Source: Halisarca cf. caerulea
Lineage: Eukaryota > Porifera > Demospongiae > Chondrillida > Halisarcidae
NCBI GenBank assembly: GCA_963170055.1
Contig: CAUJGJ010000397.1
Coordinates: 13,150,228-13,180,227 of the forward strand
DNA length: 30,000 nt
Direction: 5' to 3'
Both the position numbers and the translations under genes were made by a program. Of this stretch, positions 1 through 10,800 are shown one piece after another; positions within the stretch are counted from its first letter, which is position 1, and every line of letters begins with the position of its first letter. The notes under the pieces were generated by a model. The model worked only from the letters and a program-made list of their open reading frames with translations. It ran no database searches and was not told where the DNA came from.

Positions 1-257
1 TATGTATAGGAGGGGACAGAATGAGGAGTCCCACACCTCAACTATGTGAGTTGTGTACTAGTGGATCTTAACCCTTCCAGCCCTTAATCAAAATTACTTT
101 CTGCATTCTGCAAGTAGAGTGGGTTTAGTCATGTTTTCAACTATCATTCTTAGAATTAATATTGCATGTATGTACATACGTACATTAAATGGAGCACTCT
201 CTTTGCCACTTGTCCTGACTAAACTTTGTGTGACTGTTTCAACTTTCTTCTTTGTAG
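1..257. other. Intron (or upstream gene) sequence without a recognisable exon
   Basis: This lies immediately 5' of the first importin exon and ends in a pyrimidine-rich TTCTTCTTTGTAG acceptor at 245-257. No segment here resembles the importin-beta1 sequence expected before DCHEAL, so it is read as the 3' part of an intron. Confidence 0.6.
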
Positions 258-329
258 GACTGTCACGAGGCTCTCCTCAAGCTCTTCCCACTTCTCCTAC
301 AACAGCTGGAACGTGCACTTCAGGAGGAG
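258..329 (+). CDS. KPNB1: Importin-beta1 exon (DCHEAL...RALQEE)
   Basis: 24 codons between a TTTGTAG acceptor and a GTGCCC donor, phase 0 at both ends. It corresponds to the helix that in vertebrates reads DCYPAV...IMERLQQVLQ. The donor is non-consensus, and an alternative at 360 keeps the frame. Confidence 0.82.
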
Positions 330-640
330 GTGCCCCCTCTACTGCCCACTGTTAGTTACGTATTTCGGTTGAAAGCATGTGTCACAAGGACACTAACATA
401 CTAGAGGCCCTTTCGAGTGTCATTTATTCCTGTTTGCAGTTACTGTGTACTTTAATACTGCATGTCTTTGTCTTCGATTAGCATGCTTTAAGCATATTAT
501 ACTCCTCAGAGAAGCATGCTTGGGATTTTTTTTTTCAATTTCAACTGATATTTGTAGATTGGAGAGGAGTCAAGTGGAGCATCTCTTGTTAAAGTGGTTG
601 AACGACTGTGTACTGCATTGCAGGTGTGTGTGATTAGAGT

Positions 641-689
<49 letters not shown>

Positions 690-705
690 CTGTGTGTGTG
701 TGTAC

Positions 706-753
<48 letters not shown>

Positions 754-768
754 CTGTGTGTGTGTGTT

Positions 769-821
<53 letters not shown>

Positions 822-1037
822 AATGTGCTTTGTTAGGAGCATTGTGGTCAAGCGTATAGTTGAAACCATTCCTATAGGGTCTTCTGACGTGGTTTAAGGA
901 ATCTATTCTTACTGATTTGTGTGATCAAGTGATGCAAGCGGTTGAGATGATTTTGAAGAGCAGTTTGGGGAGCAATGAAGAAGTGCAGTTCCACACCATC
1001 TGTACTGTTGGTGTAGTGGTGACTGGTACGTACGTAT

Positions 1038-1113
<76 letters not shown>

Positions 1114-1384
1114 ATGCATGTACGTACATACGTATGTGTGTGTGTATGTGTACATGCACGTATGTGTGTATACGTATGTACATGCGTGCATACCTGCATG
1201 CTTGCATGCATGTGTGATGTACGTAAGTGTGCATAGGATGTGCAGTTGTGAATTTTTCATTCACCTATTCCTGTTTTTACTGTTCTCATGATTTAGTTGT
1301 GAAAGAGAAGTCAGTGAAATACTTGGAGCCTTTAAAGCTCTATCTTCTTCAAGGTCTTCGTGCTGTTGGCAATTACGAGGTGTG

Positions 1385-1461
<77 letters not shown>

Positions 1462-1463
1462 CA

Positions 1464-1495
<32 letters not shown>

Positions 1496-2862
1496 TACGT
1501 ACACCAGACACACAGCTTACATAAACTCAACACACAATGGTCTGCAACCTACCATAATTCATTTCTTTGGTGCCCACCTTCACTGACAGGTATGTGCCAT
1601 TACAGTGAAGGTGTTGGGAGATCTCTGTTTAGGTTTGAAGAGCCAATTTTCTTCTCTCTTGAATGATGTGATGCCCATCCTCATGCAGAACCTCTCAGTG
1701 AGTGGATGCACCTATTCACAGTGTTTTGTGGTGTGTGTGATGTACACACTGCCTGTACATAGGTGGGGAGGGTGTGGTGGGGGAGGAGTGGTCGCCCAGT
1801 GGTTGGTGTGTGATGTACGCACTGCCTGTACATAGGTTGGGGAGGGTGTGGTGGGGGAGGATTGACCGCCCTGTGGTTGATGTGTGATGTACTCACTGCC
1901 TGTACATAGGTGGGGAGGGTGTGGTGGGGGAGGAGTGGTCGCCCTGTGGTTGGCGTGTGATGTACGCACTGCCTGTACATAGGTGGGAGGGTGGGGTGGG
2001 GGAGGAGTAGTCACCGTGTGGTTGGTGTGTGATGTACACACTGCCTGTACATAGGTGGGGTGGGTGGGGTGGGGAGGAGTGGTCGCCCTGTGGTTGGTGT
2101 GTGATGTACACACTGCCTGTACATAGGTGGAAAGGGTGGGGTGGGGGAGGAGTGGTCGCCCTGTGGTTGATGTGTGATGTACGCACTGTCTGTATTAAAC
2201 TGAACTGCACGGATTTGTTGTTATACTAAAACGAGTGTGTGTGCATGCACACATGATCAAATCATGGTTTCATTGCAAGTGATCTACTGTACAGGTATTT
2301 GTTGTATTCTGTCCAGGTGGGCTGCATCACTCCTGTCCAGGTGGGCTGCAGCACTCCTGTCGAGGTGGGCTGCAGCACTCCTGTCCAGGAGTGCTGCAGC
2401 CCACCTGGACAGGATACAACTAGTCTGGGTGCCTAGTATAGTAGCCTTTTGGCTAAAGGCCTCCCCAGGTTAAATAAGCTTCCATAACCATAACCATGAC
2501 ACTTGTAGCCCTCATGCCAACTTCATCACACAGAGAACATGAATGTGGTTATTTGTAAACAATGGATGGTTTGTGACAATTAAATGGACAAATAAAGTAA
2601 TTGAGGAATTGCATACAACATTGAATATTTACAGTGATTGTTGAATATTTGAGTGTTACAATAATATATAGAAAAACAACATTGAATATAATTATTATAT
2701 GTTTATACATTTCCACAGGATCCAAACTGTCATCGCATGATTAAACCTCACATTTTGTCTGCTATTGGAGACATTGTATTGGCTGTTGGTAGTGATTTCA
2801 AGCCTTACCTTGAGACCTCGTTGAAGATGCTGGAACAAGTCACAAAAATAGAGGTTGACAAG

Positions 2863-2949
<87 letters not shown>

Positions 2950-3159
2950 CATGCGTGCATGTGTGTGTGTCTGCAGGCTCACATCCTGCACTGCTAATGT
3001 CCTATGCCAACTTTTCACTACTTCTAGGATGACAAGGAGATGGTGCAACACTTGGACAGTTTGAGAACTGGTTGTCTTGAGGCCTACACTGGAATCTTGT
3101 GTGGACTGAAGGGAGAGAAAGAGGAGGAGTCTTGTAAGTGTTGTGGGGTCTTCCATCAC

Positions 3160-3204
<45 letters not shown>

Positions 3205-4054
3205 TGTGGGTGTGCATGTGTGTGTGTGCGTGCGTGCGTGTGTGTGCGTGTGTGCATGCGTACGTACGTGCATGCGTGTGTGTGCATGTGTGTCTACTTG
3301 TTTGTGCATACATGTGTGCATACATGCATTGCATTGCTTGATAATACTGTGCTGGGTGTGTTAGTCAGTGTGTGTGCTTGCATGTCTAGAAACTGATGTT
3401 GTAATGTCCTTTTCTAACCAAACAATGTTGTAATGGTCCATGTTTTGATCAGGTGATGTCAAGCTGTTTGAACCAGCTGTTCCAGTTGTTATCAAGTACA
3501 TTGAAGCGATTTGTAACGATGTTGATGAGCACCTTTGGGAGGACACTATTGCTGCAGCTGCTGGTTTGATTGGGTGAGTGGGTGTGTGTCCATTGGATAG
3601 GTAAATAAGATAAATGGGTGTGTCTGTCACATGAGTGGGTGTGTCAGATGGTGATGATTCAGACAAGCTGTGATCATGATGACCACATCACACCAGGAGG
3701 TAGTCACTACTGATAATACACAGTACTCATAATTGCATGACTCCTTGAGTCGTCCATCTTTATGAGCAGATTCTGTTGTAGCATTATCATTATTTGTGTG
3801 AATGTTGTGTGTGTGATCCATTCTGCAGTGATCTTTGTGTGGTGTATGGTGCTGAAGTGAGGAAGACAGTCACTGAGCTACCAGCTGTGGTTGCAATGGT
3901 GGAGAGGGTGAAAGGTCTGAACAATAGTTCTAAACTGTTTGGATTGTACAATTTGAAGCTAACAGAATTGTCCAAGGAAAGTTTCTGCCAATATTTGAGA
4001 CCCACACAATCTGTGTGTGTTTGGTCCCTGGCCAGGATTATGGCTAAGAACTAA
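258..4054 (+). CDS. KPNB1: Importin subunit beta-1 (karyopherin beta-1), C-terminal part, nine exons
   Basis: Importin-beta1 is the HEAT-repeat nuclear import receptor: it carries importin-alpha/NLS cargo through nuclear pores and releases it on binding Ran-GTP. Joining 258-329, 558-623, 878-1025, 1297-1379, 1590-1697, 2719-2862, 3028-3133, 3453-3573 and 3829-4054 gives one open frame of about 357 codons ending in TAA. It aligns in order with the C-terminal HEAT repeats of animal KPNB1. Landmarks are [61 protein letters not shown] and [11 protein letters not shown]. Intron phases agree at every junction I checked (0,0,1,0,0,0,1,2). The N-terminal part lies before the window. The weakest points are the exon-1 donor (GTGCCC at 330; a GTATTT at 360 would add 10 codons) and the final exon, which is about 20 residues longer than vertebrate tails. 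The alignment is from memory of the family, not a search. Confidence 0.94.
558..623 (+). CDS. KPNB1: Importin-beta1 exon (IGEESS...LCTALQ)
   Basis: 22 codons between TTTGTAG and CAG|GTGTGT, phase 0 at both ends. The LCTALQ end matches vertebrate LLCATLQ. The donor is itself the start of a GT-rich tract. Confidence 0.88.
642..819 (+). repeat. (TG)n microsatellite in importin intron
   Basis: About 178 bp of TG dinucleotides with a few interruptions (TATGTGTCTG, TACATATG, TTGG). It starts about 18 bases after the donor, so it is (UG)n in the sense transcript. Confidence 0.95.
878..1025 (+). CDS. KPNB1: Importin-beta1 exon (GLLTWFKES...[14 protein letters not shown])
   Basis: 148 nt from a CCTATAG acceptor to ACTG|GTACGT, ending in phase 1. 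From LQ onwards it aligns without gaps to the vertebrate stretch NVLRKV..DALQISDVVMAS. The intron begins GTACGTACGTATGTG and runs into (TG)n. Confidence 0.88.
1036..1112 (+). repeat. (TG)n microsatellite with degenerate tail
   Basis: About 77 bp of near-pure TG. It is followed to about 1230 by an alternating purine-pyrimidine tail (GCATGCATGTACGTACATACGTATG and similar) that retains Z-DNA-like alternation. It begins within 11 bases of the intron donor. Confidence 0.95.
1297..1379 (+). CDS. KPNB1: Importin-beta1 exon ([14 protein letters not shown]...GNYE)
   Basis: 83 nt entered in phase 1 after CATGATTTAG and left in phase 0. [14 protein letters not shown] matches vertebrate KYMEAFKPFLGIGL. 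Seven bases after the donor (GTGTGG) the intron becomes (CA)n. Confidence 0.9.
1386..1496 (+). repeat. (CA)n microsatellite in importin intron
   Basis: About 110 bp of CA with a few T/G interruptions. It is the only intronic tract of this gene in the opposite orientation (CA on the sense strand). Confidence 0.95.
1590..1697 (+). CDS. KPNB1: Importin-beta1 exon ([13 protein letters not shown]...MQNLS)
   Basis: 36 codons between CACTGACAG and the good donor GTGAGT, phase 0 at both ends. [13 protein letters not shown] matches vertebrate VCLAAVGLVGDLC. A tempting acceptor at TTACAG|TGAAGG was discarded because it would delete the conserved VCAIT residues. Confidence 0.92.
1735..2198 (+). repeat. 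73-bp minisatellite, about 6.3 copies, G-rich on the sense strand
   Basis: The anchor TGATGTAC...CACTG recurs at 1738, 1811, 1885, 1958, 2030, 2102 and 2175, i.e. a period of 72-74 bp. Each unit holds ACTGCCTGTACATAGG, then a G-rich block, then GGTCGCCCTGTGGTTG. It fills the first part of the 1698-2718 intron. Confidence 0.95.
2301..2420. repeat. Foldback with a 24-bp tandem triplication in one arm
   Basis: The left arm 2301-2335 and right arm 2386-2420 are inverted copies with only two mismatches. The left arm repeats the GTCCAGGTGGGCTGC/CACTCCT module three times in tandem (period 24), and the third copy reads GTCGAGG. The result is a strong hairpin with alternative registers. Confidence 0.9.
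2421..2718 (+). other. Remainder of importin intron, no recognised feature
   Basis: AT-rich single-copy-looking intron sequence. It contains a weak direct repeat of TTGAATATTT around 2620-2650 and ends in the TTTCCACAG acceptor. Confidence 0.7.
2719..2862 (+). CDS. KPNB1: Importin-beta1 exon ([19 protein letters not shown]...EVDK)
   Basis: 48 codons between TTTCCACAG and AAG|GTGTGT, phase 0 at both ends. [17 protein letters not shown] is the most conserved block of the gene in this window (vertebrate VKPQILSVFGDIALAIG). The donor is continuous with about 84 bp of GT repeat. Confidence 0.96.
2863..2946 (+). repeat. (GT)n microsatellite starting exactly at the splice donor
   Basis: The first base of the intron is the first base of the repeat: the exon ends GACAAG and the intron is GTGTGTGTGTTTGTGTG... 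for about 84 bp. The 5' splice site is one register of a repeat that offers many GT dinucleotides. Confidence 0.95.
3028..3133 (+). CDS. KPNB1: Importin-beta1 exon (DDKEMVQHL...CLEAYTGI)
   Basis: 106 nt between ACTTCTAG and T|GTAAGT, ending in phase 1. [14 protein letters not shown] matches vertebrate [17 protein letters not shown]-rich tract starts about 25 bases into the intron. Confidence 0.95.
3160..3300 (+). repeat. Imperfect (TG)n tract
   Basis: A pure TG core at about 3161-3200 grades into TG/CG/CATG alternation to about 3300, with the palindromic motif CGTACGTACG inside. It lies in the intron after 3133. Confidence 0.9.
3453..3573 (+). CDS. KPNB1: Importin-beta1 exon (DVKLFEPAV...AAAAGLIG)
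   Basis: 121 nt between TTTTGATCAG and G|GTGAGT, entered in phase 1 and left in phase 2. The end AAAAGLIG matches vertebrate ACAAGLIG. This intron (3574-3828) is ordinary sequence with no long GT tract. Confidence 0.95.
3829..4054 (+). CDS. KPNB1: Importin-beta1 terminal exon and stop
   Basis: It is entered in phase 2 after ATTCTGCAG and reads [10 protein letters not shown], like vertebrate DLCTAFGKDV, then runs to TAA at 4052-4054. The start and the very end ([13 protein letters not shown], like a short lysine/tryptophan tail in vertebrates) look orthologous. The stretch between about 3918 and 4000 has no counterpart I recognise and could be an insertion or a small retained intron, although no clean GT...AG pair in the right phase is visible. 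Confidence 0.85.
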
Positions 4055-4070
4055 TGCAGTAAGTTTTCGT

Positions 4071-4071
<1 letters not shown>

Positions 4072-4104
<33 letters not shown>
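4072..4104 (+). repeat. (GT)n microsatellite in 3' flank
   Basis: About 33 bp of pure GT, 17 bases after the importin stop codon, so probably inside the 3' UTR. Confidence 0.9.
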
Positions 4105-4105
<1 letters not shown>

Positions 4106-4773
4106 AATATCTGGCTTGAAAATTTCCGTTACATGTGAAATATAAATTTAATTGTCCACATATTCCAATGTTTTTATCCTAACCAAGAAGGTTATTAGTC
4201 ATTTACCATTACTGAAGACAGGTCAGCAGTGTCAACCCCAAGGTAAACACATTATTTTTGTCAGTGTTGCCTTCACGAGTTGGGAATTTAGCAGAGGTAA
4301 TTATGAGTATGTCTTGATTAACGATAGCAGAAGTAAAGGTCCCGTCCCAAATTACTCCAGCATGCCAAATTACCCCACTATATAACCCAACACTCAAACT
4401 TCATTACAGGAAAACCGTAATAAGAAAATGTATATGTATGCATGCATATAGTATTAATATAATATAATATATACATATGTTATGTTGGAATGTTATATCT
4501 GACATACATGTACAATACATGGAAATCTGTCCTCTCTGTAGATCACAGTTGATATTGCTTGGTTCAAAAGAGGGGAAGATATATACAAGCAAACATGTGT
4601 AACGTATAGTTATTTATATTTGTAGATCTGTGTAACTCGATCGTGATTGTTATAATTGTCTGCTGTCATGAGGACATCCGGAAATAGCAGAAATTATATA
4701 ATTGCAACTTATAGAACTCATTGCAGACATGCATGTGCACGTACATGTATACCCACCACTCAAGATAATATCG

Positions 4774-4820
<47 letters not shown>
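4774..4820. repeat. (TA)n microsatellite
   Basis: About 45 bp of alternating TA just upstream of the satellite array. Confidence 0.9.
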
Positions 4821-4821
<1 letters not shown>

Positions 4822-4886
4822 ATTATAATACAATCATGTTTATACACTGCACATCTATAATATACATAATATTATAGTATAACTAT

Positions 4887-7800
4887 AAATGTACATAATA
4901 CGGTGAGTGGAATATTAGGTCAATGGATAGAGAGAGAGAAGAAATACATGCACTTTCAACAGAAACACACACTCAAAACATGGGACCAGACAACAACTCA
5001 CCCGCTGAAAATGTACATAATACGGTGAGTGGAATATTAGGTCAATGGATAGAGAAAGAGAAGAAATACATGCACTTTCAACAGAAAAAAACACTCAAAA
5101 CATGGGACAAGACAAAAACTCACCACCTGAGAATGTACATAATACGGTGAGTGGAATATTACGTCAATGGATAGAAAAAGAGAAGAAATACATGCACTTT
5201 CAACAGAAACATACACTCAAAACATGGGACAAGACAACAACTCACCCGCTGAAAATGTACATAATACGGTGAGTGGAATATTAGGTCAATGGATAGAGAG
5301 AGAGAAGAAATACATGCACTTTCAACAGAAACACACACTCAAAACATGGGACAAGACGACAACTCACCTCCTGAGAATGTACATAATACGGTGAGTGGAA
5401 TATTACGTCAATGGATAGAAAAAGAGAAGAAATACATGCACTTTCAAAAGAAACACACACTCAAAACATGGGACAAGGCAACAACTCACCTCCTGAGAAT
5501 GTACATAATACGGTGAGTGGAATATCACGTCAATGGATAGAGACAGACAAGAAATACATGCACTTTCAAAAGAAACATACACTCAAAACATGGGACAAGA
5601 CAACAACTCACCTCCTGAGAATGTACATAATACGGTGAGTGGAATATCACGTCAATGGATAGAGACAGACAAGAAATACATGCACTTTCAAAAGAAACAT
5701 ACACTCAAAACATGGGACAAGACAACAACTCACCTCCTGAGAATGTACATAATACAGTGAGTGGAATATTACATCAATGGATTTACAAAGAGAAGAAATA
5801 CATGCACTTTCAACAGAAACACACACTCAAAACATGGGACAAGACAACAACTCACCTCCTGAGAATGTACATAATACGGTGAGTGGAATATCACGTCAAT
5901 GGATAGAGACAGACAAGAAATACATGTACTTTCAAAAGAAACATACACTCAAAACATGGGACAAGACAACAACTCACCTCCTGAGAATGTACATAATACG
6001 GTGAGTGGAATATTACGTCAATGGATTTACAAAGAGAAGAAATACATGCACTTTCAACAGAAACACACACTCAAAACATTGGACAAGACAACAACTCACC
6101 TCCTGAGAATGTACATAATACGGTGAGTGGAATATTACGCCAATGGATAGAGAGAGAGAAGAAATACATGCACTTTCAACAGAAACACACACTCAAAACA
6201 TGGGACAAGACAACAACTCACCTCCTGAGAATGTACATAATACGGTGAGTGGAATATTACATCAATGGATTTACAAAGAGAAGAAATACATGCACTTTCA
6301 ACAGAAACACACACTCAAAACATTGGACAAGACAACAACTCACCTCCTGAGAATGTACATAATACGGTGAGTGGAATATTACGTCAATGGATAGAAAAAG
6401 AGAAGAAATACATGCACTTTCAACAGAAACATACACTCAAAACATGGAACAAGACAACAACTCACCGTCTGAGAATGTACATAATACGGTGAGTGGAATA
6501 TTACGTCAATGGATAGAGAGAGAGAAGAAATACATGCACTTACAACAGAAACACACACTCAAAACAAGGGAAAAGCAACAACTCACCATCTGAGAATGTA
6601 CATAATACGGTGAGTGGAATATTAGGTCAATGGATAGAGAGAGAGACGAAATACATGCACTTTCAACACAAACACACATTCAAAACATGGGACCAGACAA
6701 CAACTCACCGCCTGAGAATGTACATAATACGGTGAGTGGAATATTACGTCAATGGATTTAAAAAGAGAAGAAATACATGCACTTTTAACAGAAATACACA
6801 CTCAAAACATGGGACAAGACAACAACTCACCTCCTGAGAATGTACATCATACGGTGAGTGGAATATTACGTCAATGGATAGAGAGAGAGAAGAAATACAT
6901 GCACTTTCAACAGAAACACACACTCAAAACATGGGACAAGACAACAACTCACCTCCTGAGAATGTACATAATACGGTGAGTGGAATATTACGTCAATGGA
7001 TAGAGAAAGAGAAGAAATACATGCACTTTCAACAGAAACACACACTCAAAACATGGGACAAGACAACAACTCACCTCCTGAGAATGTACATAATACGGTG
7101 AGTGGAATATTACGTCAATGGATAGAGAAAGAGAAGAAATACATGCACTTTGAACAGAAATACACACTCAAAACATGGGACAAGACAACAACTCACCTCC
7201 TGAGAATGTACATAATACGGTGAGTGGAATATTACGTCAATGGATAGAGAGAGAGAAGAAATACATGCACTTTCAACAGAAACACACACTCAAAACATGG
7301 GACAAGACAACAACTCACCTCCTGAGAATGTACATAATACGGTGAGTGGAATATTACGTCAATGGATAGAGAAAGAGAAGAAATACATGCACTTTCAACA
7401 GAAACATACACTCAAAACATGGGACAAGACAAAAACTCACCACCTGAGAATGTACATAATACGGTGAGTGGAATATTACGTCAATGGATAGAAAAAGAGA
7501 AGAAATACATGCACTTTCAACAGAAACATACACTCAAAACATGGGACAAGACAACAACTCACCTCCTGAGAATGTACATAATACGGTGAGTGGAATATTA
7601 TGTCAATGGATTTACAAAGAGAAGAAATACATGCACTTTCAACAGAAACACACACTCAAAACATTGGACAAGACAACAACTCACCTCCTGAGAATGTACA
7701 TAATACGGTGAGTGGAATATTACGTCAATGGATAGAAAAAGAGAAGAAATACATGCACTTTCAACAGAAACATACACTCAAAACAAGGGAAAAGCAACAA

Positions 7801-10800
7801 CTCACCATCTGAGAATGTACATAATACAGTGAGTGGAATATTACGTCAATGGATAGAAAAAGAGAAGAAATACATGCACTTTCAAAAGAAACATACACTC
7901 ATAACATGGGACACGACAACAACTCACCTCCTGAGAATGTACATCATACGGTGAGTGGAATATTACGTCAATGGATAGAGAGAGAGAAGAAATACATGCA
8001 CTTTCAACAGAAACACACACTCAAAACATGGGACAAGACAACAACTCACCTCCTGAGAATGTACATAATACGGTGAGTGGAATATTACGTCAATGGATAG
8101 AGAAAGAGAAGAAATACATGCACTTTCAACAGAAACACACACTCAAAACATGGGACAAGACAACAACTCACCTCCTGAGAATGTACATAATACGGTGAGT
8201 GGAATATTACGTCAATGGATAGAGAAAGAGAAGAAATACATGCACTTTGAACAGAAATACACACTCAAAACATGGGACAAGACAACAACTCACCTCCTGA
8301 GAATGTACATAATATGGTGAGTGGAATATTACGTCAATGGATAGAGAGAGAGAAGAAATACATGCACTTTCAACAGAAACACACACTCAAAACATGGGAC
8401 AAGACAACAACTCACCTCCTGAGAATGTACATAATACGGTGAGTGGAATATTACGTCAATGGATAGAGAAAGAGAAGAAATACATGCACTTTCAACAGAA
8501 ACATACACTCAAAACATGGGACAAGACAAAAACTCACCACCTGAGAATGTACATAATACGGTGAGTGGAATATTACGTCAATGGATAGAAAAAGAGAAGA
8601 AATACATGCACTTTCAACAGAAACATACACTCAAAACATGGGACAAGACAACAACTCACTTCCTGAGAATGTACATAATACGGTGAGTGGAATATTATGT
8701 CAATGGATTTACAAAGAGAAGAAATACATGCACTTTCAACAGAAACACACACTCAAAACATTGGACAAGACAACAACTCACCTCCTGAGAATGTACATAA
8801 TACGGTGAGTGGAATATTACGTCAATGGATAGAAAAAGAGAAGAAATACATGCACTTTCAACAGAAACATACACTCAAAACAAGGGAAAAGCAACAACTC
8901 ACCATCTGAGAATGTACATAATACAGTGAGTGGAATATTACGTCAATGGATAGAAAAAGAGAAGAAATACATGCACTTTCAAAAGAAACATACACTCATA
9001 ACATGGGACACGACAACAACTCACCTCCTGAGAATGTACATCATACGGTGAGTGGAATATTACGTCAATGGATAGAGAGAGAGAAGAAATACATGCACTT
9101 TCAACAGAAACACACACTCAAAACATGGGACAAGACAACAACTCACCTCCTGAGAATGTACATAATACGGTGAGTGGAATATTACGTCAATGGATAGAGA
9201 AAGAGAAGAAATACATGCACTTTGAACAGAAATACACACTCAAAACATGGGACAAGACAACAACTCACCTCCTGAGAATGTACATAATACGGTGAGTGGA
9301 ATATTACGTCAATGGATAGAGAGAGAGAAGAAATACATGCACTTTCAACAGAAACACACACTCAAAACATGGGACAAGACAACAACTCACCTCCTGAGAA
9401 TGTACATAATACGGTGAGTGGAATATTACGTCAATGGATAGAGAAAGAGAAGAAATACATGCACTTTCAACAGAAACATACACTCAAAACATGGGACAAG
9501 ACAAAAACTCACCACCTGAGAATGTACATAATACGGTGAGTGGAATATTACGTCAATGGATAGAAAAAGAGAAGAAATACATGCACTTTCAACAGAAACA
9601 TACACTCAAAACATGGGACAAGACAACAACTCACCTCCTGAGAATGTACATAATACGGTGAGTGGAATATTATGTCAATGGATTTACAAAGAGAAGAAAT
9701 ACATGCACTTTCAACAGAAACACACACTCAAAACATTGGACAAGACAACAACTCACCTCCTGAGAATGTACATAATACGGTGAGTGGAATATTACGTCAA
9801 TGGATAGAAAAAGAGAAGAAATACATGCACTTTCAACAGAAACATACACTCAAAACAAGGGAAAAGCAACAACTCACCATCTGAGAATGTATATAATACA
9901 GTGAGTGGAATATTACGTCAATGGATAGAAAAAGAGAAGAAATACATGCACTTTCAAAAGAAACATACACTCATAACATGGGACACGACAACAACTCACC
10001 TCCTGAGAATGTACATCATACGGTGAGTGGAATATTACGTCAATGGATAGAGAGAGAGAAGAAATACATGCACTTTCAACAGAAACACACACTCAAAACA
10101 TGGGACAAGACAACAACTCACCTCCTGAGAATGTACATAATACGGTGAGTGGAATATTACGCCAATGGATAGAGAAAGAGAAGAAATACATGCACTTTCA
10201 ACAGAAACACACACTCAAAACATGGGACAAGACAACAACTCACCTCCTGAGAATGTACATAATACGGTGAGTGGAATATTACGTCAATGGATAGAGAAAG
10301 AGAAGAAATACATGCACTTTTAACAGAAATACACACTCAAAACATGGGACAAGACAACAACTCACCTCCTGAGAATGTACATAATACGGTGAGTGGAATA
10401 TTACGTCAATGGATAGAGAGAGAGAAGAAATACATGCACTTTCAACAGAAACACACACTCAAAACATGGGACAAGACAACAACTCACCTCCTGAGAATGT
10501 ACATAATACGGTGAGTGGAATATTACGTCAATGGATAGAGAAAGAGAAGAAATACATGCACTTTCAACAGAAACATACACTCAAAACATGGGACAAGACA
10601 AAAACTCACCACCTGAGAATGTACATAATACGGTGAGTGGAATATTACGTCAATGGATAGAAAAAGAGAAGAAATACATGCACTTTCAACAGAAACATAC
10701 ACTCAAAACATGGGACAAGACAACAACTCACCTCCTGAGAATGTACATAATACGGTGAGTGGAATATTATGTCAATGGATTTACAAAGAGAAGAAATACA

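Larger units (their letters stand above)
4055..4886. other. 3' flank of importin-beta1 and AT-rich spacer
   Basis: It holds the presumed 3' UTR and spacer. There is no AATAAA in the first few hundred bases after the stop, so the cleavage site is not assigned. Contents are a (GT)n tract at 4072-4104 and an AT microsatellite at 4774-4820. From about 4840 the sequence TATACATAATATTATAG weakly resembles the satellite edge GTACATAATACGG. Confidence 0.7.

Noticed and set aside
1681..2210. Antisense Pro/His/Thr-rich ORFs of about 100-130 codons
   Set aside because: Products of the 73-bp minisatellite read on the minus strand, in an intron of a sense gene.
506..3364. His-Thr and Cys-Val repeat ORFs on both strands
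   Set aside because: Translations of (CA)n/(GT)n microsatellites inside importin introns.
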